From positions 14,170,388-14,234,387 of the forward strand of contig CM034406.1 in NCBI GenBank assembly GCA_019925095.2: DNA of 64,000 nucleotides, read 5' to 3'. Source of the DNA: Dendrolimus kikuchii (Eukaryota; Arthropoda; Insecta; Lepidoptera; Lasiocampidae). The translations under genes and the position numbers were made by a program. Below the pieces are notes generated by a model. That model saw only the letters and a list, made by a program, of their open reading frames with translations. It was not told the DNA's origin and ran no database searches. How positions within the stretch are numbered: position 1 is the stretch's first letter; every line of letters starts with the position of its first letter. Positions 1 to 11,900 of this stretch are shown in pieces.

Positions 1-1450
1 TGTTGTTTATGTGTATTCTTAACTCTATTAATTTTAATAAAAGAACACTTATAACATATTATTCTAACATAGATTAGTATGTAACTGGTAAGTCAGGACA
101 TGTTTGCAAGTTGCTGTACATAGGTAAAAAAGTAGATTTTCTCTTAAAATTTTCTCTTCTCTCTCTTCTAAATTCAAAATAAAAAAATATATATTTATAT
201 TTATTGTTTTGAATTTATGTTTTTAATAATTTTGTCACCTAAAGTTCATATGCAAGTGATTACTACAATATGGCAACAGGTTCTACTACCATTTACTTTT
301 TAACTTTTTAAGATAATAAACTTAATTATTTTCTAGAGAAGCAATAGTCTATTTTTATTTATACCTAGATAATATTTAAAGAATAGATATATAGACTTGA
401 TTGACAACAAATGATTAACCCTTAATACAATTATTGATATACTTATTGATATACCAAAAAGCCGCAAGACTAACACTATCACTATCTCGTAATATACCAA
501 GAAAATATACCCATTTCATACCAATCATACAACTCCTATATAAACAGAGTGAGACAACAACACAATTAACGATCACATGCACAAATGCGATCTGCACTCT
601 CGTCGCGGACACATATGTGCTAATAGTGAGCTAAAGGGTTAAATAACAGCTATTAATTTTTGCAGACAAACATATTATATATTCTAAGTTACCTACCTAT
701 GCTAAAGTTATGTATCTAATATACAGAAGACTACCTTGGGGCTGATCCCTGACATTGAGACCAGGGTAAATAATGGAAGGTTTTACTTTACTCTGTCAGG
801 TATTGAATCTGGGGTCTCTACAATACAGTGAATTAGATGTAACAACTAGAGAACAGAGATTAAATGTGTGTTTACAGTTGCCACTCATCAATAATTACTT
901 TTGAGACATTAAATGTCATGACACTGTATCATATATAGCTCTATTCTTATCAATGCTAGCCAGTAATACCTTATTAGATAATAGTTAAATGGACTAATAT
1001 ATTTAAGGTTTAATTTTAAATGGGAAATAAGGTATTTAAATAAAAATGAATACACAAAGTATTTCACCAAATTCCTCTACTGTGTGATAACTTTCTTAAA
1101 TGAGTTAACAGATAAATTACAAATCCATCATTTTCAAAAATTAATAACAGAGGCCATATGGCCAAAAATAAAGACAAATTAAAAATTAGATTATTTCAGA
1201 AGCTTTTAAAAGGACTTAAAACTATACTTTTTAATATTTTTATAATTATAATGGTAAAAACTATTGTATAAAATTAAAATATTAATTAGGTTCACACAAA
1301 AATATAATGCATAGTGCTTCCCTTAAAGAAAATTTGGGGGTAGATAATTTTTTTGTTTTAAAACAATTTTAATATTTTTTTTAATTATCAATAGTTTAAA
1401 CTAGATTTGGCTAAACAGTTTGCTTTAATGGGAACACGAGTTCGTATCAA
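1..1450. other. No gene seen
   Basis: AT-rich, stop-rich sequence. The two 65-66-codon overlapping frames near 415-634 have no family features. Confidence 0.5.
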
Positions 1451-1462
1451 ATATTTACTTAC

Positions 1463-1860
1463 TTTGTGCGTATAAAACTCCGGTTAAGCAACTGTTTAAT
1501 CCTCAATAACCACGATAGTTATACACAAAACACATCACAAATTTGAATATTCACACACAGTATTTTTTACTAACGCACATGAAATTGGGACACTTTAACA
1601 CACCAACATGTACGAAACATTTTTAATAAATTTAACAAAAATTTCTTGCATTCACACCAGAAATCCAGATTACTTTGACAGATGTCGAATAATTATCGAT
1701 ATTGTTGTAATCGTGTTCTGAAGAATGCGAACATAACATACTATCGTATTCGCTTTGTCGCGATACACACTACTAAACTCAACTATCGAGAATTTAAGAT
1801 ACAAGAGCGAGCGCGTCGAGCAACGCCCGCTAACCGCCTCAATTGTGAAGGTATATGAAC
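1463..1860 (-). promoter_or_regulatory. Candidate 5' noncoding exon and promoter of a minus-strand gene
   Basis: A locally GC-richer stretch (about 1800-1850) is followed on the minus strand by unique, stop-rich sequence. That sequence ends at a perfect GTAAGT donor (intron would begin at 1462). Short ATG frames inside close quickly, so it would be noncoding. Any coding exons would lie left of the window. This is inference from base composition and one splice donor. Confidence 0.3.
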
Positions 1861-2276
1861 CTCCCAGTCTAAATCTGACAACATGGCAATCATAATTTAA
1901 TAGTATAGTCTTGTCAAATATTTAGACATCTTTTTCAGTTGTCAAAATTCTAGGAATGATTATTAAATAATATTATTATAACTAATTAAATTTTTAAGGT
2001 TTACCGCTGGATTTTAAAGAAAAATTAAAAACTAATCCCTTTTATAAATGTACCCTAACAATAAAAATTGTTTATTTTACTCCATCTTCCATTCAATAGA
2101 AAAGGTATAACGTAGTTTAATTAAAATAGCTAGTTATTCATAGATGTCACTTTAACTGTTTTAATTTGTGTATTTAAAAAGACCACGGGCCATAAAAATG
2201 CTTTATTATTTATTTTAAATTTTACTTCTGACTGTGTATTGTTAGGTACTTAGTTGATAATAAAAGTGTTTAGTGT

Positions 2277-2358
2277 TGCAAATGTTCGTAGGCGACGGTA
2301 ACCACTTTCCATCACAGTTGGGCTATCAGCCTGTCTGCTGTACTCCAGCAATAAAAAA
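2277..2358 (-). repeat. 'cagacggccc' repeat, 5' fragment
   Basis: The minus strand shows GCAGACAGGCTGATAGCCCA and GGAAAGTGGTTACCGTCGCC. Confidence 0.5.
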
Positions 2359-2534
2359 ATAACCAAAGAATATTATCATACATTTTCACGACAGGAGACG
2401 TACCTATACATTTGACAATGATTCTAAAGAAGTTTCACTTGAGAGAGGCATAAGAACAATCTGAGAGAGGCAAGACAACAATTTGATACATGAATTTTCT
2501 AAATATACTAGGGTTACCTCGCGGCCGGCGACAA

Positions 2535-2896
2535 ACATCCGTGTCTGTACATTAAAGCAATTTAAAAAGAACAACTAGAATATACTGTACAAAAGATGGA
2601 GAACACGATTTATGTCACTGAATTCTTCCTAAAGGACTGAACCAATTTTGATGAAATTGTTTGTGCGTTCAAGTGGGCCTCGGGATGGTTTAGATTCGCG
2701 TTTAGAACCAATAGATGGTACCGCTAAAGTGTTTCTAAACGGTAGAACTGATTTTGATGAAATGTTTCGTGTTTGTTCAAGTGGATTCGAGAATGGCTTA
2801 GATTAACAATTGTTCCAGGTAGATATCGCTGCAATCGGATTCTAGATTTTTATTTTTTAGGGGCAGGACAACGTCTGCCGGGTATAGCTACTTGAT
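2535..2896 (+). mobile_element. Degenerate Helitron-like repeat
   Basis: The 3' part has TAGATTTTTATTTTTTAGGG and the terminal hairpin GGCAGGACAACGTCTGCC, followed by a decayed terminus. The body has two diverged copies of ACTGATTTTGATGAAAT with GTTCAAGTGG. The left end resembles 20038-20115. Confidence 0.6.
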
Positions 2897-3128
2897 AATA
2901 AAGATAGCCACTGGTAAACATCATTAACAGATCTAGAATGGAAAGCAACATACAATAAAACGTAATAATTAAATATAAACTGTTTGACAAAGTATTTTAT
3001 TTGTGACACAAGATGGTACAACGTCTTAGTAGTAGTAGTAGTAAAATTCGCCACAAAGGCAGGCAAGAAAATCTTAATACATACAGCCAATTCTGATGTT
3101 TAAATCTGCGTATAAGTAGCGCAATTGA

Positions 3129-3345
3129 GTAGTAGGCTACAAATGACGCCATTCAAAGTACCTAGTTCTTGTGAAAACTTGAAAGGTCACATTTGACTAT
3201 ACAGTTCACATTTCTCACAAAACATAATTACTATTCAAAAACTATATCCTGCAACTATGGTTCATTTTGGAGTATTTTTACATATTTTTGCAAAATAAAA
3301 CTGTTCAGCACAACATCTCCTTTCAGTTCTTGCTAAAAACTCAAC
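3129..3345 (+). repeat. Dispersed repeat A, copy 1
   Basis: The blocks AGTTCTTGTGAAAACTTGAA, CATAATTACTATTCAAAAAC and AAAATAAAACTGTTCAGCAC are shared with 5130-5402 and 61580-61885. Confidence 0.65.
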
Positions 3346-4025
3346 AATGTTTATTTCGAGATTCTGAGGCATGGATAATATTTATATAATTCTGAGATTT
3401 CTAAGAAAAATGCGTATGACATACAAAGCCAGACGGACATATCGATTTTCAAAAGGGTTATATCCATGTGGGTCACTCTGCATCCCGGGGTGACCTAAGC
3501 TTGTTGCGCGGTTGAACAATGGGTGTAGCTTCGCTCGTCATCTCATGTTCTTCCACACAAGCGCCGGGTATGGGACGCAGGTTTAGGTTTAACGGAGTAG
3601 TTGGTTCCGCCCAGAGGCTTCGCACACGCTGCGCGGCGCTTATCGCCGTGGTCCGGTCCCACCCCCACAGTCGAGAAGAACTCAGTATTGTACGAAATGT
3701 ATTCCCGCTGTGCATAAAAAAAGGGTTCTGTCCATAACTATTATCTATGGATTCTATTTTTATCAAATGGCCTATAAAATCCTAATCAATTAAACTTTCA
3801 GCACAATAGGCATGATTATGTGGTCAACTGTTACAGGTACAATTAATTATAAATAATTATCTCTGAAAAATATCTACAACATGTTATTTATTATTCTGAA
3901 TTAGAACCTGCCCGCAATTTCGTCTACGTTGGACAGGTCCCATTTATTACACTTGTTGGCAATATTTACAATGAAAAGGATTTTTCCAGCAGGGCAATGG
4001 GTTTTTAATATGGAAATACATTATT

Positions 4026-4178
4026 ATTAGCCTTAAGAACAGACGAGCTTGCATGACAAGAGTTATGAATGTCAAAGAGGCAAGTGAGGTGTGTAAGAAT
4101 AAGCCTAAATGGCACTCTGTTGTTCGTGCCTACCCCGCAAGGGAACTGGCGTGAAGTTATGTATGTATGTATGTATGT
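4026..4178 (+). mobile_element. RTE-type LINE 3' end, with target-site duplication
   Basis: This is the last ~150 bp of the element found at 51.5, 54.8, 26.4 and 6.3 kb. It codes for the tail RVMNVKEASEVCKNKPKW and ends in a (TATG) tandem tail, typical of RTE elements. It is flanked by a perfect 12-bp duplication, AAATACATTATT, at 4014-4025 and 4179-4190. Confidence 0.85.
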
Positions 4179-5129
4179 AAATACATTATTCCCTAAAACT
4201 CCCGTAAAAACCTAATATAAATAATGATAAAAGTATTGGCACAACTACAAATGTTCTACTAAAGATGTCTAATAAATATATAAACAGTCGTAATGAAAAA
4301 ATTTCATTGGAATCAGATTTTTTTCACTCTGATCACTTTTAATCATACACAGGAAAATTCCCGCGGGATTCCCGAAATAAAAGGTATATTAGAAGTAGAA
4401 AACACAAAAATCTAAAAAACAAAAGACTAAAATCTTATAATATTATACCTACATAAAAGTAGTGAACTGCCTATTAACAATAATATTTTACACATTGCCT
4501 TGGTAGGTATTATTATCTTTGATCCGGACTAATCTGATATCTAGTCCAAATTTCAACATCAGTCGGCCTGAGCAAATTTTATGGACACTTAATAACAGAT
4601 AGCCTGCAATGTGAGATGCTTTTTCTAGCAATCATGTTTTGGGCACCCCCACAACCAGCATTTTTTTCCGATATAAAAAGTAGCCTATTCCAGACTATAA
4701 TGTATCTCTGCCAAATTTCATTCTGATCCCTTCAGCCATCCTGGCGTGATTAAGCAACAAATCCATCCAAACTTTCGCAATTATATAAGTAAGATTTAAG
4801 TATTTATTTCCACTTTAGCTACAGTCTCATTACAATTATTACGTTTGTAGATTCTCTAGATACCGCAGTTGAACAAAGGACGTTTTTATCAGAAAAATAA
4901 TATTTTACACAGAGTAAAATAATTGAAATTCAAACACTCACATTAACAAATTACGGTCTTCTTCATAGAGAGTTAGAGTAAATTTGAACGCTTGTTTAAG
5001 AACCATAAAGAGCTGTTCAAACTTCTCCGACTCCATGAATACCGTTAGACCAGAAGCCGCGGCACAAAAAAGTCCCACAGAGGCAGTGCTGCTATCGCCG
5101 TACTTAATCATGCCAGAGTAATTATTTGC

Positions 5130-5402
5130 TATTTTTATTTTATTTTTAAGGTTTGGAAACTAGGCCTTTAAACCAGGCGCCGTTGTATTGCAGGCTACAA
5201 TCGACGTCATTCAACGGAGTTCTTGTGAAAACTCGAAAGGCCACATTTGGCTATATAGTTCACATTTCTCGCAAAAACACATAATTACTACTTAAAAACT
5301 ATCAATATCCTACAACTATTGTTCATTTTGGAGTAATTTTACAGTTTTAGAAAATAAAACTGCACAGCACAACGTCTTCTTTCAGTTCGCGCCAAAAACT
5401 CC
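5130..5402 (+). repeat. Dispersed repeat A, copy 2
   Basis: The longer form includes the upstream AACTAGGCCTTTAAACC block also seen near 61610. It lies just downstream of the FABP 3' UTR. Confidence 0.65.
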
Positions 5403-5627
5403 AATTATTTGCTAATTCATAAATCGATGTAGATAATTACCGAGTAATAAATACATACAAAATATTCCATAATTAAAACTGTAAATTTATTCCCTGGCTA
5501 CTTTACGAACAAAATTTTATCAAACAGCGGAGCTGCTACCTTTAGTTCCTTTATTTTCCGTGGGACTTCTTTCGTGGCGCGGGCTCTATATTTTATTTTA
5601 GGAAATAAAACACAGATTACAAAAACT

Positions 5628-5639
5628 TTTATTTTTATT
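5628..5639 (-). promoter_or_regulatory. FABP polyadenylation signal, two AATAAA in a row
   Basis: On the minus strand AATAAA occurs twice in direct succession, about 245 bp after the FABP stop codon. This gives a plausible 3' UTR of roughly 250-270 bases. The cleavage site itself was not identified. Confidence 0.6.
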
Positions 5640-5883
5640 AAATATGCACTGAAAAACTTATACAACAGTATGAATTTGATAGTTACTCCAACCACTTTAT
5701 CAACACTGGCAATAATACAGTGAGCATACAAAAATTATGTTAAAATCGTAAACACTTATGAACCAAAGTTGTAATTTTTGGCATACAAACTAAATAAACA
5801 TAATTTAATGAAAATAGTTGTGCTATATAATAGTAGGAGATGATTAATTAATTAAAGGGCGTTGATCCCGCAGTCTTATTAGC

Positions 5884-5934
5884 TTATTGCACCTTGTAGA
5901 CCCTTTTGCATGTCACGTCCTTGGCAGTCATTTC
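5884..5934 (-). CDS. FABP exon 4 and stop
   Basis: After a pyrimidine-rich TTTGCAG acceptor the exon encodes EMTAKDVTCKRVYKVQ and a TAA stop at 5884-5886. The CKRVYKV end is the standard C-terminal strand of the family, with the Arg-x-Tyr ligand-binding pair. Confidence 0.95.
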   Translation of the reverse strand, partial: EMTAKDVTCKRVYKVQ

Positions 5935-8900
5935 CTGCAAAAAAAGAAACAAAGTTTACGGTGGACAGAAAGAAGATATAATAACAGAATTAAGAAAAGA
6001 ATATAAGTGTGTATTTTCTTAAGTTTTCGCGACTAGTAACGTAAGTTTTAACGCGGTATTTTATTTGATTTTATTTCGACACTTCGGCTACTTTTCAATA
6101 GTGTAGTAGGTAGCCATAATCACGAAAGACAAAGATGTCAAGTGTCAATGAGTATTGTTAAACCTTAATTATCCTACCGCCAACTCGTTCGTTTTAATTT
6201 TTGTTTATGCTTATTATTTAATGTATGGGAGCCTAATCTACTTTACCACCGCTTCGCAACATGTTGTGGCTTGAAGAGCAGAAGCGACGCAAGAAACTCT
6301 TATTAGAATATTATAATAATATTATTAGATACATACATACATAACTTCACGCCAGTTCCCTTGCGGGGTAGGCACGAACAACAGAGCGCCATTTAGGCTT
6401 ATTCTTACACACCTCACTTGCTTCTTTGACATTCAGAACTCTTGTCATGCACACTCGTCTGTTCTTAAGGCTCCTGACATCACCCAAAATAGTGTAATAA
6501 TAATAAAGGCTCATGCAGTCTTATATGAATGCCAACTCTCTTAACAAACTGGACAATGCCCTTTCCCATAAACCCAGTAATTTTTATGATATAAAAAGAC
6601 AAACGAACATGACAAATGCACATTTATACACAGTTATCTGAACATACATACAAATATATTTACACAACGCATCGTGAAGCTCCTTTATTTGGAGTCTAAT
6701 ACGCTTAAGACGGCCCTGTCATATATTATTACATTGTCCACATATTTTTGCCGGTTAGGCATACAAATTGTACATAACATAAGTAAACTTAAATATAGAG
6801 TTCATTGTTTTTAAGAGAAGATAGTATGTTTCTTTATTTAATAAGGATCACCAACAGTTTTTGACATTTGATCAACTAATGGACTTATGACTAAGGTTTA
6901 CAATGCGATGTAAAACTACTTATAGGTGAACTATAAGTATACTACTTACAGCTTGCAATGTAATTTCTTCACTGTTATTTAATGAAACTCTAATAATGAT
7001 GATAACAAAAAAGTGTAAGATATTAAAATTTGTTTGTCCGTCAGTCCATGTCAAATTAATGTATTTGAGGGCTAAACGAATCTTTAATAAAATGAGTATT
7101 TGGAGTCAAAGTAAATATCCGTAACATCACTGCTGCTATTGAGGATTCTACACATTCGAGAGCTAAGGGAGTTAGCACGTAGTACTGTGGTTCTTAATGG
7201 GGACTTTATATGTACCAACTTCATCGTTCGTTTAATGTATTCATTTAATATGCGCATCTTTTTTTGTCTAGATTACATCGTCGCGGATAGAGGGGCTTGG
7301 GAAAGCCAACGCTAGATGGCGTTGAGCGGTTAAAAATCGGTATAATAGTATTGCAACGTGCGAGTTCCCAAAAACCAAAACGAATATCTAATAATCAAAG
7401 CGAACTTAATACCAAACAGAAATAGTGAATTAGTTTATCAATATCACAAAAAACCCGTGATTTGCAAGTGCTAGGCCTAGCTGAACTCCACGCACGATGG
7501 CGTCTGGTAGGTACCATCCCCATTCCTTGGCGTGTGATTCGGGGTTGAGAAAAGGGGATTGCGCAATTTATATGTGGTTTACTTGTAAAATAAAAATTGA
7601 ACCCAAATGTATCAAAATTATATATAGTTTTGAAACACTATATTATTATGAAACAACTTATAAGCTAACATGGGATCTAAAATAATTCTACGTGTCAATA
7701 TAAGCACATTAATTTTAATAAAATTTTACTTAAAACAATATTTAAGGTCTCATGAACTAGAATCATCTACTTTATGTTTGCAGGAAAGAATACAAATTCC
7801 TGCGGCCAAGGGTCTGTCCTTAACAGGCGCCTAAACAATACATAGTCAAGTAATAAGGTATTTGCCTATCTGGATGGCTTCTACGCCTGGAGCACAAATC
7901 TGTTAGTTCAATATCATGGCATTGCGCAGATATTCAAAGTAGGATTCCATTGCGATAGTGTCAAAAATTCGTATTCTACTAAATCCACAATATTGGCGAT
8001 TTTGATGAAATAGTAATAGCAGAATTGGGCCCCAGTGTGTGCATAGTATAACATTACTAGACATCGATTGTGTACTTACAGCCTTCATTTCCTCAGGGCC
8101 AAATTCCCTTACGTATGTAACGGTAAGGCCATCTGGTGCGCTCTGGACTTGCTTCAGAACATTGCCTTCAAGGGTGCAAACTGACTTCACCTGGAATACA
8201 ATCACAACGCATATTTTAAACAGTCTTCTAAGGCATGGTAGCTCAGTGCTTAAGGCATTCGGGTCTTAAACGATGACCTTAGTCAGAAAGTATTCATTAG
8301 TAGATTTCCGACCCAATGTGCATATTATTACAAATATCACTTGCCAAGAGTGAAGGAAAACATCACGATGATACATCGAGATAATTGGTGTGTGAACAGT
8401 GACGAGAGTGTACTGCCCATTGTTTAAAAAATGGGGAGGCTGGAACGTAGTAGTGTGACGTTTATGTGCTGATGTTATATACTCATATTATACATTTTTC
8501 TAAAGTTAAATAATTTCCTCGATATCCTAAAACTGGCAAATAGATAGACGACCCACCTGACCGGAAGTAGTTCCCGTCGCCCATTGAAATTTGTAACCCC
8601 ACGATGGCAACGTACTACCAGCCTCTAGGATGGGATAGAAGGGATGAAATAGGAAGGATGGGATAGATAAATCTTAATGGCCTAGTATCAGCACCAAGAA
8701 TTACTATAATCTTGTCTTTCGATTTTCTCATCAGTGAATACTTTCCACAGTACTTGATTATAGAAGGTTTTGTTTTATGCTACTGCTCCATCTGGGAAAA
8801 AATCCAGTTATTGACCGTTTCACACAGATGCAGCAAAGGGTGAATACAGTGAAGGAAACTAGCTTATATTATATTCTATCTATAATTCTTTAAGACTATA

Positions 8901-11900
8901 AGTAGAATACTGAGCCTAGGTCATAGAAATCAATGGCTTAGGTTCCTAGAAGGCTGGCTACGTTACGCTAGATCGCCATACTGATCCGTGGTCCGATATA
9001 GGAACCAACTCTCTGATCTCTCTAACAGTCAATAAGTCGATTGCGAATGACGTTAAATATTGACAGATAATGTATGTATAATATACACTAAAGCGGCTGT
9101 TCGATAGACGTTATTTTTAACGCTATGCATAAGACACTTTTGGCCACAGTCAACAAGTTTAAAATTATCCCAGATGGAGCCCGAGCATTAAGAAGACTAG
9201 AAGTGAATAAAAAAATAACAACGATATTGAAACTTTTATGGGAGCTGCATTCATCTAGGCATCGCAGCAGAAAAAATAGTACTGGCTAGCGCTTTTTTTT
9301 GTGCAGGATCCAGTTGAACAGTTGGTTGTTTCAGCGATTCCGGGCTTGGTGGGCTTCCCGACTCCGTGGGAGCGGAGGCGTTCGGCCCGGAAGCTGGCTA
9401 GCGTACCATATTAATATTTGTTCTATCTCGCTCGCACATCATCCATCGCACTCACACATCGTGCTATGTTTTGCACTAGCTGTACGACTTCGGAATATTT
9501 GTACATAGGGTTCCGCTTCCAAAATAAACGAGTTCATTTCAGTTCTCATCAGCACTCGACAGTGAATAAATACTAGTTTCTGCCATCTGAAGGATCATTT
9601 AACCTCTACCTCTCGCTGCTACATTTTCGTTCTCTTACCTTCGCGCCATCAGCGCGTTCCTCATCGAATTCCTGTCCGAGCTTGAACTTCATCTCGGTGG
9701 TCTTGAATGTGGAGGAAGTTACCAGGTTGTACTCGTCACCTTCTTTACGAAGCTCCACAGTAGGTGTTACAGCATTCGCAGCTTTACGCGTGATCATGCC
9801 GACGCCTGAAAAAGCATTTTGTTTTAATCGTTAGATGAATTGTATACTTCAAGCAATTTATACGTTAGTTTGTCCTACTCAAGATCATTCATCGGTATAG
9901 TAGTAACGTTGGTAAAAATAGCAAAATGTAATTGATATATTTCTATGAACTCCGGATATAATTTTTTAAGTATCAAAGCCCAGACTCTATACAATATCAT
10001 AATTTTTTTTGCACCCGCGGACTCCAATTTGGAGATGTTTTCCAGAAAAAATGGTATTTGGGGTAGGTCTTAAATTTTGTCTTTCGGATGTGAAATTTGA
10101 GCCAAGCCCTAAAATATATCTAATAATAAGGACGGTCAGGATGTCATATTACGTTCTATCCTACCTGTAATCCCTTATTAAATATAATATCGAGCCTAGG
10201 TCGTCGAAGTCAATGGGTAAGGTTACCTAGGTGGAATGCTATACTAATCTGTTGTCCGAGGTAAGAACTAGCCTTCTGATTTAGATTTTTAAAATTAAAT
10301 TATAATAATTGTATTTTCTAACCCAACTTTTTCATGAACGCATCGAAATTCTCTGTTGTAATTAGCTTATATTTCTTGCCTTCCCAGGGGTGCATTACAA
10401 CCGCAAGTAATCGCAAGACGCTTGGAAACTTAGAAATTTACGCTAGAAATGAATTAAGGCAACTTTTAAGCATATATTATAATACGTATTGAGTCGAGTA
10501 ATATATAGATTGATGTCAAATTATCTCGTTGTCTGCCATTTTTTTCGTATAGATTCAAATTCAGAACTTAAAACTGAGTCCATACGTCCACAGTCTCCTA
10601 GCATATTAATGTACTCTGTGGTCCACAAAGTATTATAATACATTAATATAATAGGAGAGCTCAGTCAAACTACATCCATAGACAACACACTATAAATATT
10701 ATTATAATAAAAATTACTTCTTATGTCGTCTATCCGTCTCAGTTTGTTTGTGTTGTACCTAAACAGGAATTTAATTTTCGTTATATAAAATTTTCAATAC
10801 GCTTTTCTTAGTGTTCTGTAATCAAATTGCACAAAGGAAGCCTTATAAATTTGTTATAAGTGTGTGTGTGTATGTTGTGGTTAAGATCTTAATTCTAAGT
10901 ATTATTATTGGTATAACTAAATATAAAGAGGATTGGTGGAGGTCCCACCGACAAGGGCTAAACTCTTGAATTACGACGACGACCTAAATATCCGCTAGTC
11001 TCACCTATAGCCTCATAAAGAATATTAATGCAGGTACATATTTAAGGTAAATTTGTCTTTGCGATGTTGCGACAGACTTATAACCAAGCACTAAGACAAA
11101 ATACGTAAACGTTTGTTCCAAATGATTCACATCCTGTAAAGTGTTACGTAAGTGTATGTAAACTAGAATTATTAGCGATATAATGTATACAGTTGAACAA
11201 TGAACAAATTTTCAATCCTAATACCCTACATTTACATACATAGATCAGATAATTTTTTAACGTTGTAAATAATTGGCCAATTTAGTCTTGTTTTTTTGAT
11301 TTAAAAAAAAAGTGTCTTACAAAATAGTACATTTTATCTACTTGTCAAGTAATTCAAACCCAACTATATGAGCATGGACCTTATTCCATGGTATGAGTAG
11401 ATCTTTAATTATTCTTATATAATTCTGTATCTATTACTCTCCTCATTTCTTTCACCTTCTCCCCATTGTTTGGGGTCGGCACAATTGTTTTCTCCTTCCA
11501 TACTCCACTATTCTGACATTCGTCTTCTGTCACAACACAAATTATCATGTCATCCTTCACACAATCCATCCATCTCTTTTGGCCTACCTTTTCATTTGTA
11601 CCCCTCAAACTTCCAGTTTAACATTCTTTTTGTCACGTGACTTTCATCCCTCCTCATTACATATCCTTAGCGTTTTTCCTCTCAATTTTTCAGTCACGAG
11701 TTCAACACTCAAAAATTTCCTTATGTACTAATTTCTCATCTTATCCATTCTTGAACTCCACATAACCATCTTAACATTCTTATCTCAGCTTAGTAGAGAC
11801 GTCTTTGAACTATCACTTTAGTGGCCCAACATTCGCCCTGTATAACATGGCCTTGACCTTTTAGCTTGAGTGGCATTAGCTTGGTAATATAATAAATATC

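Noticed and set aside
3473..3766. 97-codon frame with EEHEMTSEATPIVQPRNKL
   Set aside because: It looks like repeat-derived coding debris, but I could not tie it to a named family, so it is not listed as a gene.
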